The notes below the pieces were generated by a model that saw nothing but the letters and a program-made list of their open reading frames with translations, was not told where the DNA came from and made no database searches. Both the position numbers and the translations under genes were made by a program. Of a DNA stretch of 6,586 bases, positions 6,123 to 6,586 are shown piece after piece (the stretch's first letter is position 1; every line of letters starts with the position of its first letter). The DNA comes from Pseudomonadota bacterium (GTDB lineage Bacteria; Pseudomonadota; Alphaproteobacteria; Rhizobiales; Xanthobacteraceae). The stretch is from the NCBI GenBank assembly GCA_021779635.1, contig JAJYAH010000402.1:1-6586 (forward strand), written 5' to 3'.

Positions 6123-6586
6123 CGCTGGAGCGCAATACGCCGGGCGTGGCTGGTCTTTCAACGTGGCAATGGCTGGCGATCGCTGTCGGACTGATCGCGC
6201 TTCAAGCATCGATCCTGTTTGCGATGGGCCGGCTGCCGATCTGCGCCTGCGGTCATGTGAAGTTCTGGCACGGCGTTGTGCTGAGTTCGGAGAACTCACA
6301 GCACCTCACCGACTGGTACACATTTTCCCACATCATCCATGGCTTCCTGTTTTATGCTGCGACCTGGCTGCTATTGCCGCGCCTGACTTGGCCCGGCCGG
6401 CTGATGATAGCGATGCTGATCGAAGGCGGGTGGGAGGTCGCTGAAGATTCGAACTGGGTGATTGAGCGCTATCGTGCCGCGACCATGTCGCTGGACTATT
6501 TCGGCGACCGCATTGTCAACTCGGTTTCCGATACGCTGTCCATGGTTGCGGGCTTTCTGCTGGCGAGAAAGCTTCCGGTCGCACTT
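6119..6586 (+). CDS. DUF2585 (UPF0314) family membrane protein, 3' end outside window
   Basis: The function is unknown. The reading frame is open from the ATG at 6119 to the window end: 156 residues with no stop, against roughly 180-210 aa for the family as I recall it. So only the C-terminus is missing, and this is a window cut, not a truncation. A hydrophobic segment lies at about 16-36, followed by [12 protein letters not shown] (41-52), [20 protein letters not shown] (56-75), further hydrophobic stretches at about 76-87 and 94-102, EGGWEV (102-107), [16 protein letters not shown] (115-130) and NSVSDT (134-139). These blocks rich in His, Glu, Asp and Cys between membrane segments are the family signature and suggest a metal site or enzymatic core, but nothing is proven. 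The start overlaps the GNAT stop (ATGA), indicating translational coupling in the hslV operon. Confidence 0.88.
   Translation, partial: MTLERNTPGVAGLSTWQWLAIAVGLIALQASILFAMGRLPICACGHVKFWHGVVLSSENSQHLTDWYTFSHIIHGFLFYAATWLLLPRLTWPGRLMIAMLIEGGWEVAEDSNWVIERYRAATMSLDYFGDRIVNSVSDTLSMVAGFLLARKLPVAL

Noticed and set aside
5082..6299. A 405-codon minus-strand open frame opposite hslV, the GNAT gene and the DUF2585 start
   Set aside because: It spans three genes on the other strand and has no recognisable motifs; the plus-strand genes carry all the family signatures.
6119..6586. Truncated pseudogene at the right edge
   Set aside because: The frame is open and conserved motifs are intact up to the last base; the missing end is due to the window boundary.

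Overview
The window looks like part of a chromosome from an alphaproteobacterium of the Bradyrhizobium/Rhodopseudomonas group (order Hyphomicrobiales). The evidence is GC-rich sequence with long meaningless antisense frames, the gene order of the histidine cluster, and protein sequences that read like that group. I infer this from recalled family sequences, not from a search. There is no mobile element, CRISPR array, RNA gene or obvious sign of horizontal transfer.

Left part, 44-4830, minus strand: a histidine biosynthesis operon read right to left as hisB, a DUF2628 membrane protein, hisH, hisA, hisF, hisE, coaA. HisH (glutaminase) and HisF (cyclase) form imidazole glycerol phosphate synthase. 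HisA supplies its substrate (PRFAR), HisB takes its product to imidazole acetol phosphate, and HisE acts two steps before HisA. CoaA (type I pantothenate kinase) is the first step of CoA synthesis from pantothenate and ends the cluster. The DUF2628 gene, hisH and hisA are joined by two GTGA stop/start overlaps, and the SD of hisF overlaps the stop of hisA. Spacing then widens to 77 nt before hisE and 103 nt before coaA, and each of those gaps holds a hairpin. hisG, hisD, hisC and hisI are not in the window.

Middle, 4831-5072: a 242-base divergent intergenic region between hisB and hslV, presumably with promoters for both operons. It contains a bulged 9-bp hairpin, a weak promoter candidate and a 33-codon ORF of uncertain status.

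Right part, 5073-6586, plus strand: hslV (peptidase subunit of the HslVU protease, with a 13-residue propeptide), a GNAT acetyltransferase resembling the AAC(6')-Ib family 3 nt later, and a DUF2585/UPF0314 membrane protein that overlaps the GNAT gene by ATGA and runs off the window end. hslU, the unfoldase partner, is not visible. I expect it just downstream.

Most of the window is conserved housekeeping DNA. I found no clear new system. The points most worth a second look are the uncharacterised membrane protein coupled inside the his operon, the two extra genes directly behind hslV, and the hairpins in the intergenic gaps.
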